Source: Atrichornis clamosus
Lineage: Eukaryota; Chordata; Aves; Passeriformes; Menuridae
Assembly (NCBI GenBank): GCA_013400975.1
Contig: WBMZ01010241.1
Span: 105,134 to 169,133, forward strand
Direction of reading: 5' to 3'
DNA: 64,000 nt
Positions within the stretch are counted from its first letter, which is position 1, and the number at the start of each line of letters is the position of its first letter. The position numbers were made by a program, and so were the translations under genes. Below are positions 1 through 13,636 of this stretch, piece by piece. Under the pieces are notes generated by a model. It had not been told where the DNA came from. It saw only the letters and a list, made by a program, of their open reading frames with translations, and did no database searches.

Positions 1-2539
1 GCCTCAATGAATAAGAAAACTCTCCATTAAGGTTGCAAAACCAAGTACACTTCCAGAGCTCTCATTCCCCCCTTACAAGTTTTAATGGAACCAAACCAAT
101 AAAGCTGTTGAGAAGGTAAGGTGGGAAATAAGAAGCTTGTGACCTATGTCTTCTACTTATTAATCTTTCTTTTTCTGAAAATATTTACTACAGTGTATTA
201 AAGCTAAGTTAAATATGGTGAATGGATCTCTCCTAAGGGGATAAACTAAATTAAACTAGGAAGAAACCAAATCTAATTGTACAGCATTTTGTATAATCAG
301 AGGGAATTCCTTATTCTGAGTCAGTTCTTTATTTTTGGTAAGACTTACCATCAATAATATTTTCAATTTAAACCAAAGATGCATATGAGGAAAATAATAA
401 AAATATTTTTCAAATCTTTCTGCATTGTATTTGTGAGGGATATATAGCAAGTTAACAAAAAGGCCTGATGTTCCTGCTGGAAGATTATACCATACTTTAT
501 ACACATTCTGCATGTCCTTGTTTAAATTATAGGAGAAAAATATATGATCTAGGTAACAAGATTACATTTTAGTTTTAAAAAAATCCATTAAGTATAAAGC
601 ATGACTCTCCTTATATCAGACAGATATAAAATACTAGAGTCCTTATAGTCTACCTACACTGCAGAAATAAATAGATTAAAACACAGCAGAAGAGGGTGTG
701 ATAAAGAGCAAAAGCTACATACATCACATAGGAAAATTAAGTGATATAAGAAGAAGGTTATTTATTAAAAGAAATGTATGTTTAAAAAATATAACCCTGA
801 CCCATTCACAGATTAAAAGGCACACACCAGATATAGTACCCAAATATCTTTGGCTCTTTCTGACCCATGTGTTTTGGGCAGGGTCAGTGGAACAGCACGA
901 GAGGGTTTCCATATTGGTCTGAAGTGCCCAGAACCAGGCTCACCCGAAGCCCATCACCCCGAAATGGCTCCACGGCCAGCACTACACCTCCATGGTTGGA
1001 GTCTCCGTAACAACATATTTGTCCTGACTTGGCACATGTTTCTGAGATGCTCTCTTGGAACTACTCAGTAAAGGATAGGTTATTTTTGGTGACATTTGAA
1101 GTATTCAGAACACTGAACAGTAATCAATATTAAAAATTAATTATAGTAACAGTCAAGTATTCCGTGCTAGCATGTTGACAGATAACATCAGTCCACAAGT
1201 GTACCTGCTGTACACGTACTTCTCCAAGAATAAGTAAACCTTCATTCAAACAGATTCAAGATAGAAATTGTAAGATTAGAAGAATACAAAGCTTTCCATG
1301 AAAATACCTTATGTGTGATTGCTTTTGTCAGTGCTGGATCAGTTTACAAGGAGTGCAAAGAGCAAAATAAATTTGCTTATTCCTGCATATATTAGCAATG
1401 GACTGTCCATATATAGGTACAGAATACATGAGTGGACAATAAAGATTTTTGCACCATTTCAGATTACTAGAATTAGAGGAGCTTGATTGTTGACTGGAAT
1501 GAGAAAGGAGATACAACTATTCTCCTATTAGCTCTTGCAGAAAGAGATGTAAACAACTTTAGGCTTCCTTCCTGCTGAGATGAGTGGAGCAGATTCAATA
1601 CAAGAGCAAGTAAGGGAATGGTTCAATGAATTCATGCATTGTGTTAGGAGCCTGGGAAGCAACATATATAATCTAGATCTCCTAATGTGTATTAATTGAC
1701 AAATTATGTGTTCTGCGTCTGTGTCTGTAATAATGCTACACATGTTCTGCCATAACTGCAATGTTCTGTTAATTTAATTTCAAAGCACTTGCAGAAAATT
1801 AATATTGCCCACTAATTTTGGTATACTTTGTAGTGGAAATATCATAACTGAGAATCATGCTCTTGTTGGGACTGACTATTTTGCTTGCAGCACATCAGTC
1901 TAAAATACTTATATCAGACCATTTTATTTTCAGCAACATAAGAAAGTGACACCTAGGTGACAGCAAGCCCATTAAAATATTATTTTTAAATTTACATATA
2001 AGGGTAACTTCTTACTACTGTGGGCTAGAGGTATCAGTTCTCAATCTCAGTTTATGTTTCATGAACACCAAAAGTCAGACCAGCAAAGCATATTCATGGT
2101 CTGTCAGATGCCAAGGTTGTATTGCAGAATCTAGAATAGCTCAGCTCGGAGGTCCATTGAGAGGAGGAGCTCTAACACTCATATGAAACTCCAGTAAACC
2201 TTACTTCAAAGTGACGTGACACAACACTTTTTGCTGAAGGGCATGTACTTCCCAGTCCCTGGGTGGACAAAACTTCTGGTTCCTTTTCTTTGTAGCACAA
2301 AGGTAATAAGAGTCCTTTATCAGGCTGAAGAACCTTTCCCAAAGCTTGTCTGATTTGTCTCATGAAGGGCTGCAGGGCAGGAAATAGCACGTAAGAGATA
2401 TATTTTGTGGTGGCTTCATGCATTTTGGGACGCTTCAATATGCAGCACTGGTTTTCAGCAGCACTGAAACTGCACAGATGACGCAGGGTTCAGATTTGGG
2501 CTCGCAATGCATAGCAGGTCCAGATGCATAGTAATGAAT
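1..2539. other. Intergenic, AT-rich; nothing identified
   Basis: No frame exceeds 90 codons on either strand and none is recognised. A slightly more GC-rich patch with several CpG lies at about 840-1010 and could be an old repeat. The segment 2160-2430 is also unclassified. Confidence 0.7.
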
Positions 2540-2897
2540 CCAGTGCAGTGTCCCTAGGATGGTCAGGGCTATGGCAAAGGATGGACAAGGGAAATAGAAG
2601 CTGCTGGAGTGATTTGGCCTGGGGAAGAGAAGGGGAAGGGGAGAACTCAGTGCTGTCATAATGAAGGTGGAGGGACAGGAAGCAACAAGCACAATTCTGA
2701 ACACAGGAAATTCTGGTTTAACATTAAGAACATATTTTCTCCATGACAGTTGACAATCAATTGGAGGTGGCTCACAGAGGCTCAGGTCTCCATCTCTAGA
2801 GATGTTTGAGCCTCAAATTAACAGGATTCTGAGCAACCTGTTCTCATTAGCCCTGCTTTAGCCAGGGACTAGATAACTCTTTCAGCTCTTTTAATAT
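2540..2897 (+). repeat. CR1-type LINE, degenerate 3' fragment
   Basis: Reading on the plus strand, the segment follows the order of the CR1 3' part: 'gcctggggaagagaag', a run ending 'aggaaattctggtttaac', 'gtctccatctctagagatgttt', 'attctgagcaacctg', then 'gactagataactctttcagct'. It is strongly diverged, truncated at its 5' side and lacks a clear octamer tail. The overlapping short frames at 2172-2704 are not genes. Confidence 0.65.
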
Positions 2898-4099
2898 CAT
2901 GGAAAGCTTCTGTCCTTGTGTGATTATAGGACACTTAGCATATATTATCAGTTTACTGCATGCTTTTCCTGCTTCTGAGACTGCCCCAATCATGAAGAGA
3001 GTAGTGCAGTGCTGTCACCACATATTTAAATAAAGTCAGGATATTAAAATATTTTGCCTATCAGGTCTTGCAAAGAGGCTTTCCAAGGAGCCCCACAGAT
3101 AAAAGGAAGAGAGCAGGATTCCCAGTTCTACTCACAAAATCATTTGATGCCCCATAGAAAAGAGTGATAAAACCCCAATGCTAGACTGATATTATGGCTT
3201 GCAATATTGCAGTTTTAAATACACCACAATAAAGCATACTGGGTGTGAATGTTCAGTGCACACTGTCAGCCCAGCTCCACTGGTCACTTAGCAGCTTATG
3301 ACATACCATAAGTGTAGAGCAGGGCAAGGAGGGACAAAGGAATAAATGGAAGCTCTTATCAACTGCATTGATTTTAGCAGAAGAATCAAATCTCCATTAA
3401 AATGTCTTATCATAGTTCGGGATACGAACCTACAATTCACATCTCTCCTTTAGGCTGATAAAGCTAATGCAGTGCCCAGAGATGTTGTTACAGCCCTGCT
3501 GCAAGGCTGCCATAGACAAATAACCCTGTTCATGCAGAACCACAAGAGTAATAACATTTACCTGCCCAGACCGTTTCAGAAATCCTACAGGACTGAATCT
3601 GTGGGTTGATTTTTCTCTTAACATACAATACTGCATATTATATTCACCCCTTTTCTGCTGACTGCTTCTTACTACCTTCCTTGAGAGACATGTAAGAGAG
3701 CATTACATGTAAACATCACATGAAATGTAATCCAGCAATAAGTCTCCAACCCCAAGAATAGATCAGATTTATAGCCTCAAGATACAGAAATTTATCACTT
3801 CATTTGGCTGTGACTTACTTGCTGATTTATTTAGATAACTTCTTTTACTGCGTTATTAGGATACCTTACATTTCTTGTTTTCATAGAAATAAAAGTCAGG
3901 ATGGACTACTAAGTTATGTTTCATAACTTCCTTGGTCTGCTGCTGCTGTAAAGCCTCACATAGGGTTGTGCACTGTAATTGATGAGAATAATTTAGTATA
4001 TTATAAATATATTTGAAGGATGATTACTATTGAGGACAGTTCTGAATTTTCCCCCGTGGGACCCAGCTGTTGAAATGCAAGGAAATGAGTTGGAGGACA
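2898..4099. other. Intergenic; nothing identified
   Basis: Ordinary AT-rich sequence between two CR1 pieces. No coding signal, RNA gene or clear repeat was seen. Confidence 0.65.
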
Positions 4100-5210
4100 A
4101 CCATCTGTCAAACTTCTGGCTGCATCTCCAAGAGGATGTCATCAGCAGTGTATTAATTCAGAAAAAAACCCTGATACTTGCTTCCTTCAGGAACATGAAA
4201 GACAAGAACTTGACTGGGAACAGCCAGTGTAGATCTATCAGGGACAAATTCTGCCTGACCAAGCTGATTGCTTTTTTGTGATGACATGACTGGTGCTGTG
4301 GACAAGGGATGGTGTACACCTTGGTTTTAGCAAGATGGCATGATTTCTGATAGCAGCCTTGTAGACAAATTGGCAGGACATGACCTGATAAGCAAATGAT
4401 AAATTGGGTGGAAAATAGACTGGACTTTGGGGCTCAAAGCGATGTTTCAGTGCTATTGGTGATTAGGAACCAGTGACATCCAGCAAGGGACTAGTAGCAC
4501 AATGTAGATAGTAGGGCAGAGTTTACCTTTAATAAGTTGGCAACTGATGTCAAACTGATATCAAAGGATGGGGTGGGGGGAAGCAGCCAATACGAGGCTG
4601 GAGATCTCAGAAAGGCTGAGAAATTGTCTGAGGGAAATCAGCCACTATAAATTCAGTGAGGGCAAATGCAATGACCTGCATGTACAGAATACTGTTACGG
4701 GTCAACACAAGCAGTGATGAAGTGCCAAAGGAACCTCCTATAGAAAACTGGGGAATTCTGGTGGGCAGAAAGAATCTGCAGGGATTCTTTGCAGCAAAGT
4801 ATGCCAAAGGTGGGTTCTTTTTTTTCAGCCACAGCAGCAACAAAAATGACCCTATATCTTGACCAGCTGCTCAGCATCAGTGAGACCATATAGGGAGCTC
4901 AGGTTCAAGGCTTGGGATCCTGGCACAAGACAAAGTCTGACATACAGGATACAGTCTTCTGGAAGGTCCCCATAATGGCTGGAGCTGGAGCAGAGGATGT
5001 AGAAGAGAAGGTAGAGGCTGCTGGACTGGTTCAGCCTGGGGATTGGTAGGTGAAGAGGATGAGAACAAGGACAGAGATGGGGGATGTTACTCTACCTCAT
5101 GAGCAGGCTGCCGTGGATAGAGAGCATTAAGGCAGACTCCAGAGAGTCTGTGGAGTCTCCATCCTCAAGAGAAGTTCAAACCTCAATGGCATGACATTCA
5201 AGATCCCTGT
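4100..5210 (+). repeat. CR1-type LINE, degenerate fragment of the reverse-transcriptase region to the 3' part
   Basis: The order of motifs follows CR1 ORF2 on the plus strand: 'gggacaaattctgcctgacc' (4241), 'gctgtggacaaggg' (4297), a degenerate '...caactgatgtcaaactg' block (4541), 'ggctggagatctcagaaa' and 'gagggcaaatgcaatgacctgca' (4658-4680), then the 3' region 'ggactggttcagcctgggga' and 'gagtctgtggagtctccatc'. Stops and indels break every frame. An independently truncated copy (5325-5632) follows within about 120 bases in the same orientation. Confidence 0.7.
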
Positions 5211-5324
5211 CCATTTCAATTGCTCTGTGAAGCCATGACTCTGCAAAAGGCAGAAGGCTCCACAGCTGAGGGATTTCCTGCTGTTTGACACGCTGCCTTA
5301 CATAATACCCAGTCTTGGGTGATG

Positions 5325-5632
5325 AACCTCCTGCTCCAACCCCAGGACACATTGTACTGCTGGGGGACTTCAACCACCCAGACACCTGCTGGAAAAGTAG
5401 CATGGCAAGCTGTAGGGAATTCAGGAGACTCCTGGAACAGGTTGTCCAGAGAAGTTGTGGGTATCCCATTCCTGGAAATGTTCACGGTCACGTTGAACGG
5501 GGCTCTGAACAACCTGGTCTAGTTGGAGATGTCCCTGTCCACAGCAGGGGGTTTGGAACTATTTGGTTGGAACCATATAATCTTTAATGTTCCTTCCAAC
5601 CCAAAGCATTCTACCATTCTATGACTTCATGA
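5325..5632 (+). repeat. CR1-type LINE with internal deletion: endonuclease segment joined to 3' end
   Basis: The left part (5331-5437) encodes a recognisable piece of the CR1 ORF2 endonuclease (GHIVLLGDFNHPDTCWKS, then RRLLE). Without a break the sequence switches to the CR1 3' part ('aacaggttgtccagagaagt', 'gggctctgaacaacctggtct', 'ccttccaacccaaagcattc') and ends in the diverged octamer tail 'ccattctatgacttcat'. The reverse transcriptase, roughly 2 kb or more in a full CR1, is missing. This is a dead copy. Confidence 0.8.
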
Positions 5633-6290
5633 ACTCACACAAGGTTATTAGAAGTCAAAAGCCAAGGAAAATTGATATAGCCAGTCATCATTTTTATATT
5701 AAATGAATTATATGGAATTATATGACATAAATACATACTTTAAACAAAACCATGTATGATTTCTGCAACCAGTATTTTGGGAAGAAAAACATTTACAGTC
5801 ATTCAAGTACTACCCAGTCTTCTCTTAAAGACTCTTATAAATCACTTTCCTTTTTGAGAATCTAGCATTTGAAAACTTCACTTCCATAGAGAAAGGCTGA
5901 ACTTGGAGTTGTATTTCTGCTGTTTTCTTAACACACACTATTGAAATGTTTTGGGGAGTAAATGACAGAAATAGTTGTATGTAACAAATTTCATCTTACA
6001 TACAGTTATTTTTATCATACTTAAAATAAATCAGAATATATTGTGTAATTTGAATATTTGTGGAATTTGAAATTTCTAGCTAAAAGTCTGTCAATAATTT
6101 ATTGAGCAGATTGCTTTGCCCAAAAATATGTTTCTCCTCTAATTGTACATATTTTATGAATGTTTTGAAATATACTCTTTGGGAGAAAAGAGGAAAATGA
6201 GACAGAAATAAAAAAAATGTTTATATCTGATTTTTTATGACTTAAAGTTTAACACTGTGAGACACTCAGACTGCTAGGCATAAACCTACT
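5633..6290. other. Intergenic, strongly AT-rich
   Basis: No frames or repeats of note. Composition is among the most AT-rich in the window. Confidence 0.7.
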
Positions 6291-6960
6291 CCTTCAGTGA
6301 GAACAAGGCAGATTCTTCCTTCCCAGCCTGCCCAGTCTAGGGCCCTGTATTGCCATGACAAAGGGCAGTGTCTGGCCTTTCACTGTGCCCGTAGTCACAG
6401 CTAGGTGCTTGCTCCCGGGCCACAAATAGGGATGGGAATGAAGCCTCACAACTTTCAGCTGAGGGATTAAATGACAGCAGGCAACAGCGAGCACCAATAT
6501 AAATTAAATACATCAATTCATATTGCAGCTGAAAAGGGTGCCAAGGGACCAGGGTGTCCCTACTCCCAGGCATTTCTCCTTTGAGAAAATAAATCACAGT
6601 AGGAGACAGTGCAGAGACAATGGTGGCCTTGCTGTTCAGACCACAAGTAGGACAAGCAGGGAGAGGATTTCTGCAGCAGTTTTTGTCTGAGTATTTTCGC
6701 CTCTCTATTCCTTCCTTGTTCCTCCACCCAGCCAGACTCTTTCCAGCTTTGTCTTGTTGAAAGGACATGCTCACTCTGAAGCCTCAGAGCTGCCTGGATG
6801 CTTGGGACATCTCTTAAGCATGTGCCAAGGCAGGCACCAAGCGAAGCAGGCTGGTGAGCAAAGACTCCACCACACCGAGTCTGTTGTCAGGTCCCAGAAG
6901 GTCTGGTAGTGCTGTCACTGTCAGTCAGCAACACCATTTCTCAAGGGCATTCATTCTGTT
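6290..6960. other. Unclassified moderately GC-rich block
   Basis: About 670 bases are clearly richer in GC than either flank, with sharp edges. A minus-strand frame (6337-6774) would give about 143 residues from its first ATG (6768). I recognise no domain, its composition is unremarkable, and no promoter or polyadenylation context is evident. An old, unrecognised transposable element is a more likely explanation than a gene. Confidence 0.4.
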
Positions 6961-9900
6961 CTCTTCTACTCATTAAGACATTCTTTGGTAGACAAAAGAT
7001 ATTTTGTGACAAAATTCAAATATTTTAAACTGCTATCAAGCATGTAATGCCCTGATTGATCTAATTTCTCTCATCAGAAAGTCAATGGCAATGCCAACAG
7101 GATATGAAAAAATGCACCTATTTATGTAATGCCAGTTGTTTTCATGTGCATCTATTATTTCAAGCCAAATGTACCTTAACTGTTTGTGTTCTACCCTGAC
7201 ACAAGCCCTGATGAAATCAATTATTTATGCAGCATGCCATATGTCTGAAAGTTATTCTAGGATGTGATGGATGCAGACTTGTTTTTGTTAAACCTGAACA
7301 ACCTATTTCCTCAATATGCAGAGTAAAAAGACAGAAAGTACATTCTTAACCAAACAAGCAAATTCTGGTAAGAAATTAACTATAATATTTTGCTTTAAAG
7401 TATTGCTATGAGCAAAAAATGTTGCTTTTTTACTTTTATTCAGAAGTGAATGAAATAAGGATATCAATAAAATTTAAATTAAACAATTTAATAAGGCATC
7501 TGATCATTAAAGGTGACATTCATCCCTCACCGTAAAAACCCAAATAATTGGGTAATATGGATAGGGTTAATTAGATAGTTTTTATAGACCTCCATAAAGT
7601 GATACATGCTCTCAGTTAAATAAAATAAGGAAATATTACTGTAAACGTATTAGCGTAATGCTGTGACAGGGATTTTTGAATGTGCAAGGGTTGGAAAATA
7701 CTAAATTACACCTCCCAAAGCAACTGTATCTCAGCAATAATGCATATATAAAAACGTCAAATCTAATGCTACATTGTGTACAGTGTTAAGAATTGTCTTT
7801 GTGACTGGGTAGATTTATTTAGAGCTACTCTGGGATTCAGAAGCTCTGCAGAATGTCTTCAGGACACTCATTCCCCAATTCAGCAAAGTATTTAAGCAAA
7901 CATCTAATACTGAGCATGAAGCCAGTCCTTTTGACATCACCTTCAATCACAGAGTTATAGCCAAAAATAAAGTTGGTGTTTCACTGAAATAGAGCCATGA
8001 AAAACCTGTAAGATATGTTCTTTGTATCCAAAGTCTGATTTTGATTCTCAAGTGGGAGAAGTTGTATCCTGCAAGACATGTTATTTATGTTGATATAATT
8101 TCTTTCCAATGGCATTTATTTAAGTCTGTATTTGTTGCTGGCCCATGGAGAAATGTTACATTCAAGCTGCAGCTTGAATAATATAAAACCTGACCCTTTA
8201 AAATAATCAGCCACTCCTGCCTCCAGGGCCAAGTGCAGATAGTTTTAATCCACACCACATGTGGCAAAAGGCAGAGATGTCAACCTACAGACTTCTGAGA
8301 AATGCATAATTAGTGCGAGAAAAAGTGGCACTGATAATAGAAAAACATATTTAAGTAGGCACTGTGAGACACTTACAAATATCTTTTATTTACATTCTAT
8401 GAGATGGCCCACCTAGCTACACTTCAGGTACATCAGAAACTCCAAATTAGAGAGAGGCAGATAAAACCATAACTTGGATTCATCTTAATGACTACCAGCA
8501 ACTTCAGTTACAGCATGAAAATAGTCTGGTGGGAGTGTGGTGTGACTAGAACCATTTTGGGCAAAACAGGCATAAACAGAAAGTTAAATGTGAGCCTGTA
8601 ACTAAACCAATCTTTCTGTAAAGACTGCCCTGCAGAAATAGTTTGCACCAACTATGTTCCTTACCATCTTGATGGGCAAGTATCCGAATATCCTGGAGGC
8701 TGAGAAACACAGACAGAAGGAAAAAAACCTCCAAAAAACCCACAACAAAACTAAAGTTTTGGTACAGGTCTAAGAGTAGTCACATATCTGTGATATCTTA
8801 TTTTTTTCCTCATACGCATATCTCTAACAGCCTTTGAAATAATTCTGAAAATATTTAGAACATTTATATAAAACTGTATTTTTTTTTCCAGAGATAAATA
8901 TGATAAGTTATGCCTTAGGGTAGTTGCATATTGATGAGCACTCATTTTTAGAGGAAAGTAGTGCCTTACCATCTATCTTTAACACTTCACCATTTTCACA
9001 AGACCTCATCTCCCTCATTTCATCATTCTCAATGACACCCAAAAATATAAGAGTCAACCCCTTCAGAGTCTGAACAGTGGGGTAATAAAGGAGGAGCTCA
9101 GTGCAGAAGAAAAGCTCCGTGTTGGACAGATTTAGTGAGGAGGTCTTTCCCATGAGGTTTCCAGCACTGCTGGTGACACATAGTGTAGGCAGGCCTTGGT
9201 TTCCAGCTGCCAGGCCTGCCTCCAGACCTGTTTGCTGCCCACCACAGACTGCTCACCTGCCTGCCCAAAACTAATTGCAGCTGCATTCAGCTAAGGTGCT
9301 CTGAATTAAATTCTGCAAATCTCAATCCCAGCCATATTCCCATGAGACTAAATGTTTCTATACGTTAGCTCTCAAATTTTACACTGCAGCAAACATGTAG
9401 AGTAAAACCTTTTGTTTAAAAGATTTCAATTTTCTTTGTGGCATATCCGTGTGCTTTGCCTCCCCTGATGTACACTGATGGTCCGAAGAGGAGGTACTGA
9501 AGTGATCGGAGTACTCACTGAGAGGTGTGGAGCATCCTCTCTGCCCTTTGAGGGTCTGGTGGGGTGTTTGGGGCATATTACACAATACAAATTTTCAACA
9601 ACCACAGAAAGCCTGAGGGCTGTAGCACTCCTGCTCGTTGAACTATGTTTGCAGCTATGGTTTTGAGTTTGCAACAAAGGCTGAAGCATTTCTGGGGGCA
9701 GAGGAAGGGGATATTTTCTTCAGCTGGATGATCAGTTTCAAGGTAAAGAATTCAAACAATTAATGACTACAAGACAATTAGAAAAAGTTTGGGGATTTTT
9801 TTGTATTGTTTTAAATCACAGACAGACAAAGCCTAGGCTGCACTTTTTTGATATTTCTAGGAGGAGATTGTTGGCAGAAATCGCAGCAGCAATGTACAGC

Positions 9901-12300
9901 TCATCATACAGTGCTGTGGGCTCCCAGCCTTACAGGATAGAGACAAGTTAAAAAGGCAGCGGAAGGAAGGGAGGGTTTCTTCTCCACAGTCCTTGACAGA
10001 AAAACCATTTAGCAAAACAAATATAAAATAATTGGATTCTTTTTCTTTGTTTTCTTTGCTTATTTTCTAGTTAAGTGTTTGATTCAGCAGCTTTCTTTAC
10101 TATTTCCAAGCCTTACATGTGTTGTTTAGCAATAGAGGCTTTGCCTCTCTTCTGAGGCAACTACAGAAGCACATTGGGAGTTATTTCAGTGTTATTTATG
10201 GTGCAGTGAACGCCCGTGACATTTTTGGTGATATAGATTAAGGGGACAAATTAGTCAGATTGGTCTGGATTTCCTTTTTAAGAAATCCATTAAACCATAC
10301 AGTATTCTTTGTCCCCAGATTCTCGTGCTTTGATTTTCCCAGAATAAGGGCTTTTTATCAAAACACTCTAGAGCACCTTTTTTGTTTTTTCAGGAAAAAA
10401 AAAAATCTCCTGTAGTGAATTTGCATTAGAATATAGAATTTTAAGTGCTAAATGTACAGTCTTCCAATATAGTTTTTCATTATTTTGAAAATAGGTTTGA
10501 TTTCCCTAGATGCCTAAAGGATAGCTGAGCAAAAATTTATTTTTCACATAGCCAATTTTTGGAAATATTTTGCTCCCTATGTTGCCTATTGATTTCCAAG
10601 TAATTCTTATTTTTGTCCCACAGATCTCAATCAGCAGCACTTTTAAATATGAAAATATCACAGAAAGGCAGCACCTGCAGTATCATTTATGTAAAACATG
10701 CTGATTTATTGGTCAGTCTCACCTAGATTTGTACAAGAGATTTGTATTAAACTAATTTCTAAGAACTCGTTGTTATTAATTCAACAAAAAGCACTACTAC
10801 CGATGTAAAAATCCTGCAGAAAGAAAGGTAAACAGTCTTCTTTTGGTAATGATTGCATTTTAGGGTCCTATAGGCACAAAAATAGGCCCCCCTAGCCCTC
10901 AGCTGCCACATCATAAATTATAGCCATGCCTCTACACTGCTCCAGGTCAAAGTTCCTATTTCATTAAAAAGTGGAACTAGAAACTTTAGAATTATATTTG
11001 TATATCCACTTCTCATGTACAAAAAAAATGTTACAGATTTTAGTCTTTCACAATAGTAAAGGAAGCAAAAAAATGCTACTATTAATATGTTTCCTATGCT
11101 GTTAAAACAGCAATTCTGAAAAAAATGTGGGACTTCCCAGATTATACCCAAGAAATAAAGAAACATCTGTGGCTCAGAGTAAGCGGGACAAGAAGATTAA
11201 AAAGAAGTAAAACTATAAGTTTTCATGGTGTGTAGCAGTGCTGTAATGAGCACTGCAACTTCCACAGGTATGCTGCCTAGAATGAAAGTATTTCCCCAGT
11301 TTATTAGCACTGGCACATGGTTTCTCACTGTTCACTGGAGTCCTGCTTTTTGAAGTTATATTAAGATACTTACATCTAAATAACTACTTTTTTTTAAAGT
11401 CCAGGGCACCTCCTGGTTCAATTATCCGGTATACATGTAAATTTGGTGTTTATGCACTCACAATTCTCTATATTATTCGTTGTATTTGACAGATTTTTAA
11501 TCCATATTTATTAGTTGCTATTGTCATTGCACCTGATGGAAAAAAGGTAGGGTGCTGAAGGATCTTTAGTGACTCAGGTACAGCAAAAGCAGATGGAAAA
11601 TGTGCTCCAAAGTGACTTAGCCTTACCCACAAAGAGTCCATAAAAGGCTTTTACTGATTCACTGCAAGCTTTGAGGGTAGGCAAAACACAAGAAAGAGAA
11701 ATTAATGCTAGACTAAGGCAGAAAAGTTGTGTGAAAACTGCAAAGTATAGAAAACTGAAATCTGAACTCTACCATGTTTTATGCATAAGTGGTACATATA
11801 TATCATTGTGATATATCATTGTATGTGCATGATGTATCACATTTAGTACAGTTGGCTTTAAATGTAATTTATTGTTTTGTTTTTACAAATCATACTACAG
11901 AACACTTATGAATCTACTGCTAAATGCAGTAGTACCATAAATAATTTAAATCAAATTACATTTGTCAACTAAATCAATAAAGTACCTTTAATTATACATT
12001 ATCCTTGATTTTTTTATTGTGTTTTTCCCCTTGCTTGTGGACTGCTTAAAATCAGTATTCTGCAATTGATCTCCCTGTTATTAGAATGAATTAATGATCC
12101 CCTAACATGTTTCCAGTGGAAGACAAAGACTTTTTCTTTTCATTTCCATTTCATCTGACACCAAGGATAATAGCACTACATAAACATGTGCTTTAACACA
12201 AATACAAATGATAATAGTAAAATACCAAAAACAATACAGAAGCACCTCAACAATTAAAAATGCAGTAAACAACATTTTTTTGATCATAATCCTGGTCATG
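6961..12300. other. Intergenic, AT-rich; nothing identified
   Basis: Mostly AT-rich desert. A weakly GC-richer patch lies at about 9060-9290. An AT-rich stretch of overlapping partial repeats (atatatcattgtgatatatc) lies near 11795-11850. No convincing gene or RNA was seen. Confidence 0.65.
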
Positions 12301-12329
12301 AGATTTATAAATACTTCTCCAGTTACATC

Positions 12330-12975
12330 AGCTCACATGACAGAGCTCAGCTGCCCATGAGCCCAGCATCACTGCAGGTCACAGTCAACACACCCAACAA
12401 CATCCCCTCAAACTCCATCAACCTCAGGCTGGCAGTTTACTGACTGGAAAAGCCAAGGATTTGCTAAATCCACAGGGAAACCCAAGGCAGGAGGTGGCAA
12501 CAGCCTTTTGTAATCTCTGTGATTGTCCAGCAGCTGGGCCAGGGAACATGGCTGAAACGGAACTGTCAAGAGTGGGCTCAGCTGCTCCTCAGCCATATCA
12601 GCTCTCCTGCTCATTGCTGTGAACCCTTGTCTCAGTGTGGTCGCCTGCTGGTCACCTGCTGGTCACGCGCAACAGCTGTTTCGCCAGTCTGGGAACTGAC
12701 ACTGGATTTACTTTACCGAGCTGGTCTACGCATGGCCCTAGAGTTACAGCTTCCCTATTTCCCTTGTTCCTCCTCAGACATACAAAGACCTCAAGGGACT
12801 TTGGGGTCTTACAAAATAGTATGAGTAGAGAAGAATCACTCTTTACCAAGTTACACCTTTGTGTTATGTTCCAGTGGTATCAAAAGCCAAGAAATCCTGT
12901 GTGAGGGTGCTCCTGTCACGAGAAGGCTCTTACAAGAGGAACGTCAGAATAAAGGCATCAGTGTATGTGTTGTGA
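12330..12975. other. Unclassified GC-richer block, possible old repeat
   Basis: The segment contains a small tandem (ctgctggtcac twice, about 12645-12666) and an AATAAA near 12948, which would fit a plus-strand LTR-like unit. I cannot define its ends. Open frames of up to 101 codons overlap on both strands and are not recognised. Confidence 0.3.
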
Positions 12976-13636
12976 TACAATGCATTCTTGTAATCCCCAT
13001 AAGCAGAAACCAGGCTCCTCTGATTTCTTGAATCTGTGTGTTCAGCAATTTGTAACTGTGTGTGTCTAACTGGGTAATCTTCAGAGATTAGATGTCTTCC
13101 AACAACAAAAAAATAGTGGTGTTCATATGGTCAAAAGAACATGTGCTCAGACAAGAGCTGGGAGATCCTCAGAGATAAAGACCTTCTGGTTAAAGCACAC
13201 CAACTACTCTTCATTCATTCACGTCGCTGAAAGGCACAGTTCACCAAGAAATATTCATAAAGGTCAGTGGTGAGCCACAGAAAAGCTTTAAGAAACCAGT
13301 CTTAGTCTCAGTTTTTATAAATTTTGTGCTCATAGATTTTATTTTTAAATTTTAAAATGAACACAAAAAGAAGAATGTTAGAAGCAAATGTTAACTTTAT
13401 TATACTTGCAGATTAATTGCTACTGCAAATGTTTTAGTTTGCAGCAACTCATATATTTCCATTTGATACGCAAACATCATAAACAGTAATAATACTTGCA
13501 ATAAACTCTAAAATATTGGCTGTGATTATTTCTTGTCATCATATAGGATCAAGTTTTCAGCCTGGTATTAAAAGTCTTATTTCTGAATCCCTAAAAACTT
13601 GCAAGAAAAGTATTTTTACTTTTTATTATATTATAC

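Noticed and set aside
5176..5587. Four overlapping frames of 90-98 codons
   Set aside because: All overlap CR1 sequence. The only meaningful one shows the CR1 endonuclease motif GDFNHPD, in an internally deleted copy.
6337..6774. 145-codon minus-strand frame as a gene
   Set aside because: Its first codon is GTG and no domain is recognised. Composition and context give no coding support. Kept only as a block to check.
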